A stretch of DNA of 64,000 nt. Source: Aplectana chamaeleonis. Taxonomy: Eukaryota > Nematoda > Chromadorea > Rhabditida > Cosmocercidae. This document shows positions 35,421-47,900 of this stretch, one piece after another. Below the pieces are notes generated by a model, which was given only the letters and a program-made list of their open reading frames with translations, made no database searches and had not been told where the DNA came from. Position 1 is the first letter of the stretch. The number at the start of each line of letters is the position of its first letter. The translations under genes were made by a program, and so were the position numbers. The DNA lies in assembly GCA_029168955.1 (NCBI GenBank), contig JAPDOI010000359.1, forward strand, positions 37,501 through 101,500. The letters run 5' to 3'.

Positions 35421-35908
35421 AGGCAGTGTTCACGATGAAAATCGTTTTTCTGTTTTTCCGCCTATCTTGAAAACGGCCCCATGCTGATTCCAATGGTGTC
35501 TCTGAAATAATACAAGACCTTCTGTGAACGCAGGTGTGGTGCCTCAAAGATTGAGCTATGGAAACATGGTGGACGAGTTGTCCGAGGCTTGTAACTTCCG
35601 TCTTTTGCAGCCGATCTATGCGAGCTGACCTGAGTAAAGAGAGAAGCTGAGAATGAAGGGAAGAACGGGGCTAATGATTGAGAATCATCGCTCATCTCAC
35701 GATCTCGAGCATTCATTTGTTCAGGTCGGTGGGCGTGTGATGCGCTTTTGGGGTTTTCAATGCGCTCGAAGGAGTTACCTTCGGGCTCTTTCGCTCGCTC
35801 TTCCTGGCTCGTTTTCATGCGTTCTTTCGACGTTAACGTTGCAGAGTGTCCCTCCACTACCCAATCCTAGTGGAATTTCGAAAACTTTTTTCATCGTGAA
35901 CACTGCCT
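35421..35908. mobile_element. TTAA-flanked AGGCAGTG MITE, intact reference copy
   Basis: Ends AGGCAGTGTTCACGATGAAA and CATCGTGAACACTGCCT, TTAA at 35417-35420 and 35909-35912, length 488 bp. It is nearly identical to 14916-15406 in inverse orientation, the best match between any two MITEs in the window, which suggests recent activity. Confidence 0.92.
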
Positions 35909-35991
35909 TTAAGGTAAGCCAAGATATGTATAAAAACATTAATCGCAAAAAGGCCATGTCAATAGATTCATGATCGCTACTGTATATATTG

Positions 35992-36288
35992 TCGTTATCG
36001 GAGCGAAATTCCGGTCCGCATATGCGGACAACCGCTGCTGAATTGCGCGACACGATGGTGATCGTGGTAGTACCACGCGATCCCGGCACGATTAGGCGTA
36101 TTTCACACTTCCAACACTGATCGCCGCGATGGCGTGTTTTGAATACAGATTGACGTGCAACGCGATCTCGATCAATGCTCATGATTATCATTCCGTCGCG
36201 TCACACAGCGATCGTACTGTGAAACTTGTTGCATGACGTAATGGCGGTGGTGCGCAATCGCGGACCGGAATTTCGCTCCGATGACGAT
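35992..36288. mobile_element. CCGGTCCGCA-family MITE, copy with GCGA variant
   Basis: Inverted ends share CGTTATCGGAGCGAAATTCC and GGTCCGCATATGCGG with the right side (CGCGGACCGGAATTTCGCTCCGATGACG). The centre carries GCGACACGATGGTGATCG and its inverse. The outermost bases are unclear, so limits are approximate. Confidence 0.75.
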
Positions 36289-38787
36289 CAAAAAAATTTA
36301 AAATCAGTGTTGCTAAGGCCTTACCGCTTTCCACGCTTTGAGAGGGCTGACGAATATTTTCACATAACCTTTGTCTAGAGAGGTTATCTGAGGCGCTGAG
36401 CACGAGTGTGTTGTCTATTTCAATTTTTGCGGAATATTGCGGTATGTTACAGCAGCTAAATGATATTAGATCTACTGTAATCTATCATAGACATCGAGAG
36501 ACTAAAAACGGACCCCTAAAGTTAATGTTCAGTGCTCCAAATAACCACTCGGAGATGACGTTCAGAGCTAAAAATAACTCGAATTGGCGCGTGAAAAGGG
36601 ATTTCTGAAACACAAATGCCGTCTGATTAGAGTGTCGTTATGCATTACAATGTCGGTACCGTCCAAAATCCTTGCAGGGGTAGAAGACCTGAATTCCATA
36701 AATCCTAGCCTATTTCATCGTCGGTTAGGCTATATCGCGGTGCAAAATAATAAAATAGTATTTTGTATATGATTCTCGATCACATGAAAGTTTCGTGATG
36801 TTGCAAAAAATGGCTCTAGGATGCGATTCGAACCACCGTCTTACCCCGCAACACATCGCCTCCGTACTCGCCTCTGACCCTACTGTCTAGTTGGTCTAAC
36901 TCTTCGTAGACTAGGAGGAGGTTCGATGCCCGGCCAGGTTTCCGAGCGTATAACCACTTCAGATAATTGACTCACGGCTAGTCACCCATATTGTCTCATC
37001 ATGTCAGGCATGAACATCACCACCTCGTATTAGATATCCATCGAACAGATCAACGCAAGTTATACTTTCCTGATAAGTTATACTCCAGCGGGGAGCGGCG
37101 GAAAGGCGAGACGACTTCCATCACCTGGCATCTCCTCTATGCACTCTAAATGATAAAGGGGTACGCAGAGAAAAGCTACAAGTTCCACTTACGCTCAAGT
37201 ATAACTAAAGCCTTAGATTGCAAATATGCCTAGAGTTTACCCTTACAGAATAATTCGTGTTCTGGTCAACTGAACGGGAAGTTCGTGTCCGCCTCCAGCG
37301 AAATTCGTTCTTTAACCGCAGTAATACTTCAGGGACAGGGAACTATTAAAGCGCAGTGCCTGCTTGCATTTTTCATCATCTGTAATATTTATTTCGAGAT
37401 GAGAGGATTAGCAAGAGATCAAGAGCACATGTTTCGTACGAATAAGCTTGTGCTTCCCATTAAGCTCTTGGGAAGCAATAACATCATCTTGGGCCTGCAT
37501 GGAACCCCCTCCCCCCACGCAGACGCTATGTAACGTTCTTCAAAATGATGCTCACAAGTCGAATGGAGAGAGATTGTCAGTGCAACATAAATTAGATAAA
37601 TGTTCACCTTACTAACCCTAGGTGTGCTGCAGTTTTTTGCACCATTTTCGATTCTGTGATGTGCATCTATTTCGCAGAGTTCACTATTTGTCTGCTCCTT
37701 ATCTATATGATTTCCCACTCTATTCAACTTCGTTTCAACCACTTTGTTTGTTCACTAATTGTTGCATAGGAGGGGTGTGCGCTAATGGAAAATTCTTTTG
37801 CGTTAAGCTTTAATAGTTATTTTTCGAAAAATAAACTTCGTTTACCCAATAATGCGTCGGTATAACGCACTGCCCTGTTGCATAAGAAGGGTTTTTCTGA
37901 GGAAATACTCATTCTGTTTGCTTGTTAACCTACTAAGGCTGAAACTACTTGTAGCAAGAAGAAAGCTGTGTTCACAGAGATTTGTGATATCGTTTCCTCA
38001 TAATTCATTATGCGAAACGTTAGGCATTATGTCCGTTATCAGGATCACTGGAAAATCGCTGAAAACGCGTTTTCCTCAAAAAACTTTTCAGGGCAAGTTG
38101 CTTCGTAGTTATCCGACTGTTTATGAGTCACCCCATATTTCGCTTCTTACATATGTATATGTATGCAAGTTCAAATTTCGCAGTCAACGTACTTGTGACG
38201 TAGCAGTCCTGGGTATAACCAAATAAAAAATAAAATATTACCAAAGAATAGTGGTGAGATATTCGAAATAACCGTTATAAAACATAATCGGTCAGTGTAT
38301 TTACTTCCGCTTGTACTTAAAGTGTTCATTGGACTGCTCAGTTGTGCATCATAAATGTTTTCATCAGAAAGTTATGCACGGAATATGTTTTGCCTATTCA
38401 TTGTGAATTCCACCCTGCACTGAATATATTCACCAGTCTACTATGCAAGCGTCCGCGTAACCATCCAAACGCGGAAATCCAACTGCCCATATCTATCATG
38501 TTAGCATTTATTTTGGGATACGCTGCAAGAGCGACTGTAGAAGCGAGCGTGTAGTGGAAGACCTACCAATTTTCCGGGCTCTTCAATCAGGGGTGGCATG
38601 CATGAGTGCGGCAGCGAGGGTCAACTCTGAGTTTTGGCCGAGAACTAGCCGCGAAATGCCTGCCTGCCGTGTAATAGCCGCGATACAGCCGCCAAATAAT
38701 GCTCACCGCGAAATAGCCGCCAAATAATGCTCTCCAAAGAGGTATACAACGCATTCGCGGCATGATTCAGGTGTAAACACCTCTCTA
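36289..38787. other. Mostly unannotated; two tRNA-like B boxes
   Basis: At 36818-36835 (minus strand) GGTTCGAATCG follows GGGTAAGACGGT. At 36860-36940 (plus strand) CTAGTTGGTCTAACTC and GAGGTTCGATGCCCGGCC look like A and B boxes. Neither folds into a good T-arm, so they are more likely SINE or tRNA relics. From 37000 to 38780 no gene or repeat was recognised. From 38640 repeated CCGCGAAATAGCCGCCAAATAATG words appear. Confidence 0.4.
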
Positions 38788-39236
38788 CGTTCAGTTACCC
38801 AAGTTTGAGGTACTTGAACCCCTCTCAGCCTCTGGAGGCCCAGCTCAACCGCTGGCGGCTCTGGTTGGTGGCTCGGCGAGCCGGCGAAGGTTGCGTATTG
38901 GCTAATTTTAATTACTTCTCACTATTTCTCGGTTATATCTCGACTATTTCTTGGCTACTTCTTGTTGATTTCTCCAAAAACTGGAGAAATAACCAGCGGT
39001 TGGGAAATAGCCCACCAGGCTCCGTAGCAGCCCTTGGTGGGCTATTTCTTGGCTAGTTTTTCGGCTTCTCATTAAACGGACGAGGAATGGCCGAGAAATA
39101 ACCCGGGAAGTAAGCAAAAGTAGCCAAAATGCAGCCGTCGCCGGCTCGCCGAGCCGCCATCTTAGGCCGCCAGCGGTAGGGCGGGCCTCCAGAGGCTGAG
39201 CGAGGTCGGAGTACCTTAACCTTGGGTAATTCAACC
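38788..39236. mobile_element. Foldback element with SL1-like sequence at both ends
   Basis: Both ends, read inward, resemble the SL1 leader plus GTA: 22 of 25 bases match on the left (from about 38789) and 22 of 25 on the right (to about 39235). Each is followed by GTACT and then CAGCCTCTGGAGGCCC, CCGCTGGCGG and GCTCGGCGAGCCGGCG in inverted order. The centre (38895-39110) contains reiterated CTATTTCTCGG/CCGAGAAATA words. No protein is encoded. Related left end at 274-298. Confidence 0.75.
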
Positions 39237-39630
39237 AACGGAAGAGATGACATCTGAATCATGATTCTGGAATAGATCGTATAATCACCTGTAGAGCATT
39301 CTTTCTCCGCTATTTTGGGCCAACAATTAGCGGTAATTCTCGGATTTTTCGCGGCGGCCCTTATTCGGCTGCTATTTCGCGGTTATTACAAGGCGAGCAG
39401 GCATTGTGCCGCAATTTCTCAGTTAAAACTGTCGGAGTCCCTGCCAGTTGTTCCCTATTTGCAGGCATCTTTCCGCTGACACCGTTTCTGCCCACGAAAT
39501 TGAATAAAACAAACTAAGAAAATAAAAAAAAACGACAAGAGTAAGTGGCAAGATACACTCATTTACGATACGAGGTAATAGCGCTTGCCTAGCATTAAAC
39601 TTACTCTTGTTATGGCTGTAACCCACTCGA

Positions 39631-40070
39631 AAGCAGTGTTCACGATAATCTTCAATTTCGATATTATTCGCTAAAACGTTTCCGTGGTACCCGGGTAGAG
39701 TTGTTGACCATTTGACTAAGAAAATGAGAAACACGCTTCAGGAGATCGCTAGACATGGATCCTAGTGATACTTTCTCTTTCGAAGGTTGGCGCAATTCGG
39801 TGTTATGTGCTACAACATAGGTGCGCCGAGCCTGCGCCAACCCTAAATGGGGAACGCAAAGTATCACTAGGATCCATATAGACGTTACAAGGGGAAATCT
39901 CTTTTTTTCAACTCATGTCGCTAAAGCGCGATGCTGTCGCTCCTTAAGCCTAGTTTTGACTGCATCGCTGCTGTTTTTCACAGGTTCTGCCTGATTGTAG
40001 TAGCACATGGCGCATAACGCATTGTTTTAATTAAGAAACTCGGCAGCGATAATCATCGTAAACACTACCT
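39631..40070. mobile_element. AGGCAGTG-group MITE with a small MITE inside
   Basis: The left end AAGCAGTGTTCACGATAATC and right end ATCGTAAACACTACCTC match the 24794-25277 subfamily. The middle is replaced by the palindromic element at 39756-39877; outside it one reads GGGTAGAG, ACTAAGAAAATGAGAAACACGC and later TTTTCACAGG. Ends are more worn than in most copies. Confidence 0.75.
39756..39877. mobile_element. 122-bp palindromic MITE nested in another MITE
   Basis: TGGATCCTAGTGATACTTTC at the left is mirrored by GTATCACTAGGATCCA at the right; an inner pair GGTTGGCGCA / TGCGCCAACC continues the stem. The loop is about 35 bp. It is inserted in the 39631-40070 MITE. Confidence 0.85.
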
Positions 40071-40519
40071 CCAAGCGACATTATAGGTTACGCGCTTTGG
40101 GAAGAATGTGATATTTCAAGATAACCAAGCTTTAAACTCACTTCTTCGAGGTGGAAGCAGCAGGATTTTATCTTGCTGCTTCAGGGATGAAATTACGAGT
40201 CTTAGGTTCATTTCTTCAATTCGTTAGCAACAAGCTTGAGACTTTTCGGATAAGCAGGAAGCTTGAAGTTCGAAGTTGCATTCGTGAAGCATGAGTGAAA
40301 CAGCGAGCTTAACGCTTGCTTAAGAAATAATGTGCTCTATCCTCCTTATCCTCCCTACAGCTACTAAAAGCCTTGTCTGAGCATTCTATCGGTTCAGTTT
40401 TCGAGCTCTGTAAAAGGTATAGCTTTTACAGAGCGGGTGGCTTTGTGGTCACTAAGGAATCTAATGGTTTTGAATTGTGAGGAAGTTCGGTCATCTATAA
40501 CATTGAATTCGATATTTAA

Positions 40520-40995
40520 AGGCAGCATTCACGATTGTCTTCAATTTTTAGATTATTCGCTATATTGATTAAGTGGCCCCTGGATAGAACTAAAATGACG
40601 TAGAAATTGAGAAAAATGCACCAGAAGTACACGAAATCATTAAATATCACCCCGCCTCTTAAGTGTCACAGGAAGTGTTTGTTGTTACAATGAAATCTTT
40701 TGTGAACCCGTTCTTTGCAATTCTCTACTCTTTACTGCTCCGTCCTTTCCTTAGGGCCCTAACTTATCTTGCTTTGCATAGAAAATCCTTCTTTTTCCGA
40801 TTGATCCAATTTTCCACCGGTGACAGCCACCATGAACACGTTCATCCAACCGGACAACTAGTCCATGTTATAGAATAATGCCACTGAAATATGACGTTTT
40901 AATGCGTTTCTAGCAGTTCGTTCGTAATTTTGGCAACATTTTTGATGGCCAACGCATTGTTTTATGTGGACGAAAAATCATCGTTAACACTGCCT
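40520..40995. mobile_element. TTAA-flanked AGGCAGCATTC MITE
   Basis: TTAA flanks at 40516-40519 and 40996-40999; ends AGGCAGCATTCACGATT and ATCGTTAACACTGCCT. The interior follows the 24794-25277 copy throughout (GATAGAACTAAAATGACG, GAAGTGTTTGTTGTTACAAT, GAACACGTTCATCCAACCGG). Confidence 0.9.
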
Positions 40996-41047
40996 TTAAA
41001 GGTTGAAACCTTTGTTTTGTTGTTGAATGAAGGCTGCCCCTGTTTAA

Positions 41048-41531
41048 AGGCACAGGACAACCAGAAAATTATTTTTAGGTTTTATCTTTATCTTGGAGAG
41101 GGTCACACTCTAATCACAATGGTATTTCTGAAATCGTTCAAGACCCCCTACGAACGGAGATTTGGCTCCTTGATAATGCCTGTTTTTTGAGGGCAAAAAT
41201 TTGTTGCACGCTTTGTCTCAGGCCTGTATTTCTCTTGATTCGCAGTCGCGGCACGAGAGCAAAACATGATGAGGAAATAGATTGGAAAGGGAGTGAAGAA
41301 CGACGACTCGGTTGAAAATCATCCATCCATATAGGCGCTATTGAGGTCGGAAATTACGAAGGGGGCCGGGCCTGTGGTGGTGGCTGGAGGGGGTCGGGCC
41401 TGTGGTGGTCGCTTATATCTCGGTTATTTAGAGGAATTGAGATCTGACCATTGGCACGTGTTATGCAGGGAGGGTCTCCCACACAATTACACGAAAATCT
41501 CAAAATTAATATCTGATGGTGTACTGTGCCT
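41048..41531. mobile_element. TTAA-flanked AGGCACAGGAC MITE
   Basis: TTAA flanks at 41044-41047 and 41532-41535; 484 bp. The interior includes two GGGGGTCGGGCC/GGCCGGGCCTGTGGTGG blocks and a GTCTCAGGCCTGTATTTCTC stretch. The copy at 23035-23515 is its inverse. It lies about 360 bp before the first NHR exon, so it could affect the promoter. Confidence 0.9.
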
Positions 41532-41535
41532 TTAA

Positions 41536-41919
41536 CCTGTACCCTAACAACTGAAACATAGCTCCCTTTAATTCTGCCGTTCCCTTGATTCCTTATTGCT
41601 GCAGTTTTCACCATTCTTCAACGTTATCTTTATTTTAATGTATATGTGCGGTTTCATGAACTATGGAATAATTGTTACAGAACGATGTCATGCGTTCTCT
41701 ACGTTGACCCTCCTTCCCTGAATGGTTCAGAGCCGAGAAAAAAATATCAATATGATGAGCTAGTGGTAAATATTTCTCTCAGTACTTGAGATTTTGATCT
41801 GCACGGAAAACCATTCAACCGTAACGGATGAATAAACTTGCCTGGTTGATGTGTTCCGCAATAAAAGTACTCGGTTCTCTAGCATTCAGGATGCCGAGCC
41901 TTTGGCGACTTACCAGTCA
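41536..41919. promoter_or_regulatory. Region upstream of the NHR gene; probable 3' splice site
   Basis: The reading frame of the first recognised NHR exon is open back to about 41848 but has no ATG before 41920. A good acceptor, CTAGCATTCAG at 41880-41889, could receive either SL1 by trans-splicing or an unseen upstream exon. No TATA box or other promoter element is clear. The remainder of this stretch holds no recognisable feature. Confidence 0.4.
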
Positions 41920-44900
41920 ATGGTTGCAACTCCTTCGTCAACAACCAATGTACCAGCAGCACCAATAAAAAAATTTCGCAACGTCCGCAAAAGCAACATC
42001 TACTCGTGTGTCGTCTGTGGTGACAAGGTCCGTTTGCTGAGTGAATAATTGCTTTGAAGCGTTTACGTTGAAGACAGATCATCGGTGACCTTCCACAGTA
42101 AAATGATAAGCGAAGAGGCACCTCGGCTTCCAGCGTCGAAAAGCAGAAAACAAGTATGGAATGGCAGAAGAACAGCTGCAAACAAGCGTTTCAAAGTCTC
42201 CAAAACGCCTTTGCCCTTTCCGCCCCCTCGATGATCACAAATGAAAAGTCGAGATTGTGATAACATATCAACTTAAGAGTGTACCGTTAAGTTAGCTCTG
42301 TATAAAGCTTGATTGCATTGATAGCTCTCATTTCTTTTTAGCGGTCACTTCTTCCACTCTCAGAAGTCAATTTAGGCACGACCGGTCCTCTTCTAACACA
42401 AAAGCACGGTTTTCGAATTCTTTTCAAGCATGCCTTACAATATGGGGCACGAGACTCCGTATACAAAGAGAACCCAGAGGGGGGATCTATCATCAACATT
42501 GTCTTCAAGCTTCTGATTTTTTTGTTTTCAGCCGACAGGCTACCATTACGACGTACTTAGCTGCAATGGATGCAAGACGTTTTTTCGTCGAACTATAATC
42601 AACAATAGGAAGTTTCTCTGCTCGAAAGGTGGTACCTGTCAGTTCAATAAAGGTATGTCGTTCTTATAGAGCAGTATGCATGCTCGCAAAAGGGGTTGAG
42701 ATGGCGACGTAATGAGGTCGTACAGCTCCTACCAGAAAGCTTACACTACTGCAAGCGTGAAAAACGAGCCAAAGTGGCCGAATTTGGATCATCGTGAGCA
42801 ACATAGGCGTCAGGAATCCTCCCACTTACTGGTAAATCCTGTCCTTTAATTGATTGCTCGATCTTTTCTGATTGTTTTTTTACGCTTCAAATGAGTGTCG
42901 CATTTTACTACACGCCATACGACTCTAGTAGCTTCGCTACCGCAACCACGTTGTCACTAACTTCGCTATCTCAGGCAGGGGGGGGGGGTGTTTACAATCA
43001 ATCCAATACAAAAGGAACCCATTCTTTCTTTGTTCCAATCGAGTTTTTTTGCTGTTTTTTCATTAGTTCCCGCTACTATTTCTAGGCACCTTTGACCGAC
43101 TTCTTCATCCGTTGGCTACAGTTTATAAATATTGCTTCCAGACTTCCGATGCGCCTGTCGAGCATGCCGGTTTGCCAAGTGCATCAGGGTTGGAATGAAT
43201 GCAAAAGGTATGTCACCGAAGTGAAAAAATGGTTGCGAAATGAAAGAAAGTAACAAGCTAATATAATCTTTTCATATGATGTTTTCCATCAAGTTTTGTC
43301 CGGTTTCATTTTAGTACGTAGTATAACTGCAGCTACGCTATAGGTATACAATTTCCTAATCGCGCCATGGATTCGCCTCCACAAGGCGATAACGATGGGT
43401 CTGGTAGCACTTCTGAAATCGAATCTCCACCTGGATGTGGTTTCACTGAAGGTACAATAACTCAACACCTACAATTAGTAACTGTTCTTCAGTCGTGTCG
43501 AATGTGGCAGCTATCTGCTGAAAAACTTGCCTAGCTTCAGAAACTTGCACAAGAACTTCGTTTATTGCGAAGTCCAACGGTATATCACGCATGGAGTTTT
43601 TGCGTTGCACAGACGATTTTGAGTTGATGAACACTATTGATTCCCTGGTAAGTTCATTTCCTTTTCGAACATCTTTAGTAAAGTTTTGAGAATGTGGTCA
43701 ATCAGAGTGATTTTCAAAGGTAGCAGTAGTGGTGATAGAACATGGCTCATTCATTTTATTTATTCTCTATTGCGCTTTATTACAAAAAAAATGTGCAACA
43801 CTGATAATGGCTGACTTAAATAGGACGGAAAAAAGAATAAAAAGCCAGAACAATGACTCAAAAATCGCACTAATACTTTGATTATCTGGCCCAAATTCCG
43901 GTCCGCAATTGCTTCTCGGCACGCTTTGCGGCCGCACGCTCCCGAGTCGGAAGAGCTTCCAACGCTGCAGCCGCCGATCTGCTGACTCTAGGTGGGTTTC
44001 GGAAACTGGAAACTGAGAAAAATTAGAGAAGATTGTACATAAAAGCCACATCGAGTCGGCTTTGGCGCTGTAAACCCGACTGACTCGAGCGTGTGCGGCC
44101 GCAAGGCGTGTCGAGACGCAATTGCGGACCGGAATTTGGCCCAGATAAGCACAGTATGATCTGCAGCACAGCCTGAGGGGGGGGGAGCATGTATGGATTT
44201 CGTTTTCGATTTAGTCTGACGCGGTGATCTACAATCGCAGCAAGTCCATTCATCAGATTAGAATTATTAGGCGAACTCTATTGTTTTCGTATTCAATTTT
44301 GTCTGACGCATGGACCAGGCGGCTGGCCGTGCGGTGTTGCGAGTATCACTAACCAACGGGGTTTCGATTCGCGCGCGGCGATCTACCATCGCAGCACAAA
44401 CTTTGCTTACAAGACGACAGCACGAAAAAAAAAACTCGTTTTTTTGTGAAAATAGAAAGATTTTCATACATTTCGGCATTATGATCAGGTTAAAACAAAA
44501 AAAACGCACAAGGAATAGAGAAACATAGTTGGAAAGCACTCAACAAGGTTCAGAAATGTGTAGATTTCCTAGATTTACGATTGTACTGTGAATCACTCTC
44601 CCAAAGTTGCACCTAAATGTAGTCCCCCCATGGTTTCGTTACACTGTGCTTGGTAACGACGTTCAAAGTCCAATATGATGAACTCACCTTGCTCGTTGAA
44701 TCTGAAAAGATGCGAATCACTGATATGGACCTTCAGAGACATATTCTGCATCCCACTTTGGCGTAATTCTTTATGAGAGTGCACCAACTCTACATAGCTT
44801 TCAGCTTTGTGATCACCTACTCAGGCAAACCATCGCTCCGAGCGGGACCGGCTCCTCCCAATTATGACGTCATCGCCCGGACAGCGGCCGAGGAGCCAAC

Positions 44901-47900
44901 TGGCACCGCGGTCCCTGTCCGGTGCCAGTTCGCCCCTCCGTCGCTCTCCGGTCGCTCTCGGGGCCACAGCGGTGCCATCGCCAGAGATATAAAAAGGCGC
45001 GGTATTGGTTGTTCTTTGAGTGAGAACGTGCGAGCCACGTTATCACTCAAAGAATGACCAATCCTGCGGGTATAAAAGGCGGCTCGCCTCGTGTAGACGG
45101 GTAGCTGGCCTTTCGAGGCCACTCTTGAGAGGTGACCTCGGATCACTCTCAGGATGACAATTTTTGGCGGCCGAGGGGATCCCCCATGGCCCGCGGTGGG
45201 GAAGGCTTCCTCATTGCGGATCATGCTGGGGTGGTACCCTTGTTGCGGCCTGTGGCAGGATTAACCTTCTGACCCACAGGCTGTAACAGGTACCTTATCC
45301 TCTTAACAGGCTTAACCCTCTCCGGAAGAGGCGGAAATAAAGAAAAAATAGCCATTTGGAAATTTTTGGAAATCGCCCGAACAGAGACCGCAGTGCCAGT
45401 TGGGACCGAAGATCGCTCCGAACGATACTGCTGTGGCCCGGAGAGCGGCTGCTGTGGCCCGAGTAGATGGCTAATTTTCGCTCCGAGCGGAGAGGCAGCG
45501 CCGCTCGAGTAGCTCTCCGGTACCGCTCGGAGCGATGGTTTGCCTGAGTAGGAAGCCGTGAATAACTGCAACGAAATTGCTCCAAGCCGTTCTCTTCGTC
45601 CTGTTCAACAGCTTCGCGAAGTCCTCACATTTTGTGATCCTCTTGATCTGTGATCCGACGAATATCCCAGCCCTGACCTTAGCCTCAGACAGAGTCGTTA
45701 CCAAGGACAGTATAGCGAAAACATGATGGACTACGTTTGGTTGCAACTTCGAGAGAGTGATTCCCACTACAATCGTAAATCTAAAAAATCTACCTATTTC
45801 GGAACCTCGTTGAAAGCTTTCCGACTGTGTTTGCCTATTCCTTGTGCATTTTTCGTTTTTACCTGTTCATAATGCCGAAAATGAGTAAAAATCTTTCTAT
45901 TTTCACAAATAACGGATTTTCTTCGTGCTGTTGTAGTGTAAGCGAAGTTTGTTCTCAATTAAGTAATATTCACATACTTTGGACATAATCAGTTGAAATA
46001 TAACACTTAGAAGTCAGGAACAAAAATCGTGTTACATAGCGTTATCATTCTTCGATGAAAAAGTAAAAAACACATCAGCACTGATTACAGAACCGAACAA
46101 AACTGAGACCTAGAGGTGAGCAACTGTGAACAAAAAAACTATGATTTTGTACAATGACAGCACATTAATCAGCGCATTAAAATGACAGATTCATAAACAC
46201 TCAGCCGATGAGCGTAACAAAACGATGATTCGTGATGAAAATCTACGCACATGTCAGGAAGGAAATTGACAACTCAAAAGAACAAACGGAGAACAGGTAC
46301 TCCACGTTCGACTTTCCATAAATCTCGGCACAATAGTACTTTTCACATTACCATACGATGTCGCTTTTGTCAGAAAAGTCCTATCTTCCGAAATAGTGCT
46401 TGGACGGCTAGTTTCCTTATGTCTCTTTGGCTTCCAGGCTCTGACGGAGGCGTGATTGCCGAAACGTAAGCCGAATACAGCTGCATAATCTCGGAGAACT
46501 GGTACTTCTAAATGATGGTGAAAAAGGGAAGATAAGCGAGTAACTGAAGCAAATTTACAAGGAAAAGGCTTTTTGAAGTTTTGTGCTTATTGCAGCCGTG
46601 ATTTTACGACGCAGTAGGCACAATCTGACACGGAATGAAGAGGAACTAAACCTTTTCAAATTCAAAAGACGGGGGAGAAATGTTGGGTTTGCCCAGAAAA
46701 AAGTATTACAGCGGCATTTGGACTTTTCGTACACGATATTCCCTATTTTTGAAATTCGATGTCGGGTGTGGATGACGAATCCCTTTCTGTGAAACTTTTC
46801 TTAGTTCCGAGTATCAGAACCAACACGGAGAAAACGGTGAACTCCCCCCCCCCTTGAACATCAACTTCTCCGGTTTTTTGAAGTGGATGAGCAGGCTCCA
46901 CTCCACATTTTCGAAATCAATAAAAAGTAGTATCAAAGACCGATAACTGACCTATGTCAAAGAACTGATAATATATCAATGATTAATAGCTTTTAGCCTG
47001 GACTGAACGATTTTTTTTGTCTCATTGATCACGATACGGGAAAAATCAGTAGATAAGAGATCTAAAAACTCTAAATCTGGCGCCTTTCTTGCCGGACATC
47101 CTTGAATTTTCAATCGATTTCGAGCCAAGCTGATTTTTGTGCTTGAAATGTCCTCATAATTTCAATTCTACAATTTTAGCAAAAAAAATCGGATAAAAAC
47201 CAAGCCCAAATCAGATCACCATCGCTCGTTCCCCACGAAGCTAAAACCTTCCGATTGCGCTAATCTACTGCCAGATAGGCGATGTGTCAAGCGACCGTAA
47301 TCCGATCCCAGTATAGTTAGGTCCGTGGCCTGTGTCTTCAAGAAAAAACCGTTCAAAATCAAACCGCGGCTTTCGTGGCGGTTAAATTCTCAAATCTTGA
47401 GATATAAACCACCACGTCAGCGGCGGTTTGATTTTAAACGTTTTTTCTTGAGGACATAGGCCACGGACCTTACTATGTATTGGGCTGTTCACCCTTGAAA
47501 GCCCGGAGACGACTATGATCGAATATATAGTTTCATCCTTACAAGAAACAGAACATAGTGTTGTCCGCGGTCGGACATACGACCTCTCAATTCCTAACCA
47601 ATACTCACTGAACTAAAACAATTGGAGGCGAAACCTCCTGAAAAATAAGTTCGGAAGAGTGAGTAATCGATTCTCCCAACTCCAACCGAGGGCGGCGCTG
47701 GCGCGCCAAACCATCTCCGCCCAAATTCAAAAATCTCGAGCCCATTTCAAACATGGATTTCGCAATCAATGGCAACGTACAAGATTCATACGATAAGATG
47801 GACTAAAAATACGAAGAAAATCATCTGGAGTATTATAGATCATTAGAAACTGAAATAGACTGTGGTGTTAATGAGTATTGTGAGTAAGTCCCACCACATT

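Noticed and set aside
36800..36945. Pair of tRNA genes in opposite orientation
   Set aside because: B-box-like words are present on both strands but the T-arms do not pair and anticodon arms are not convincing.
43484..43540. Earlier start of NHR exon 5 at the acceptor near 43484
   Set aside because: Using it introduces an in-frame TGA, while the acceptor at 43540 keeps phase and gives a sensible hinge.
45100..45200. snRNA gene suggested by AATTTTTGG
   Set aside because: The surrounding sequence matches no U snRNA or SL RNA that I know, and it lies inside a transposon.
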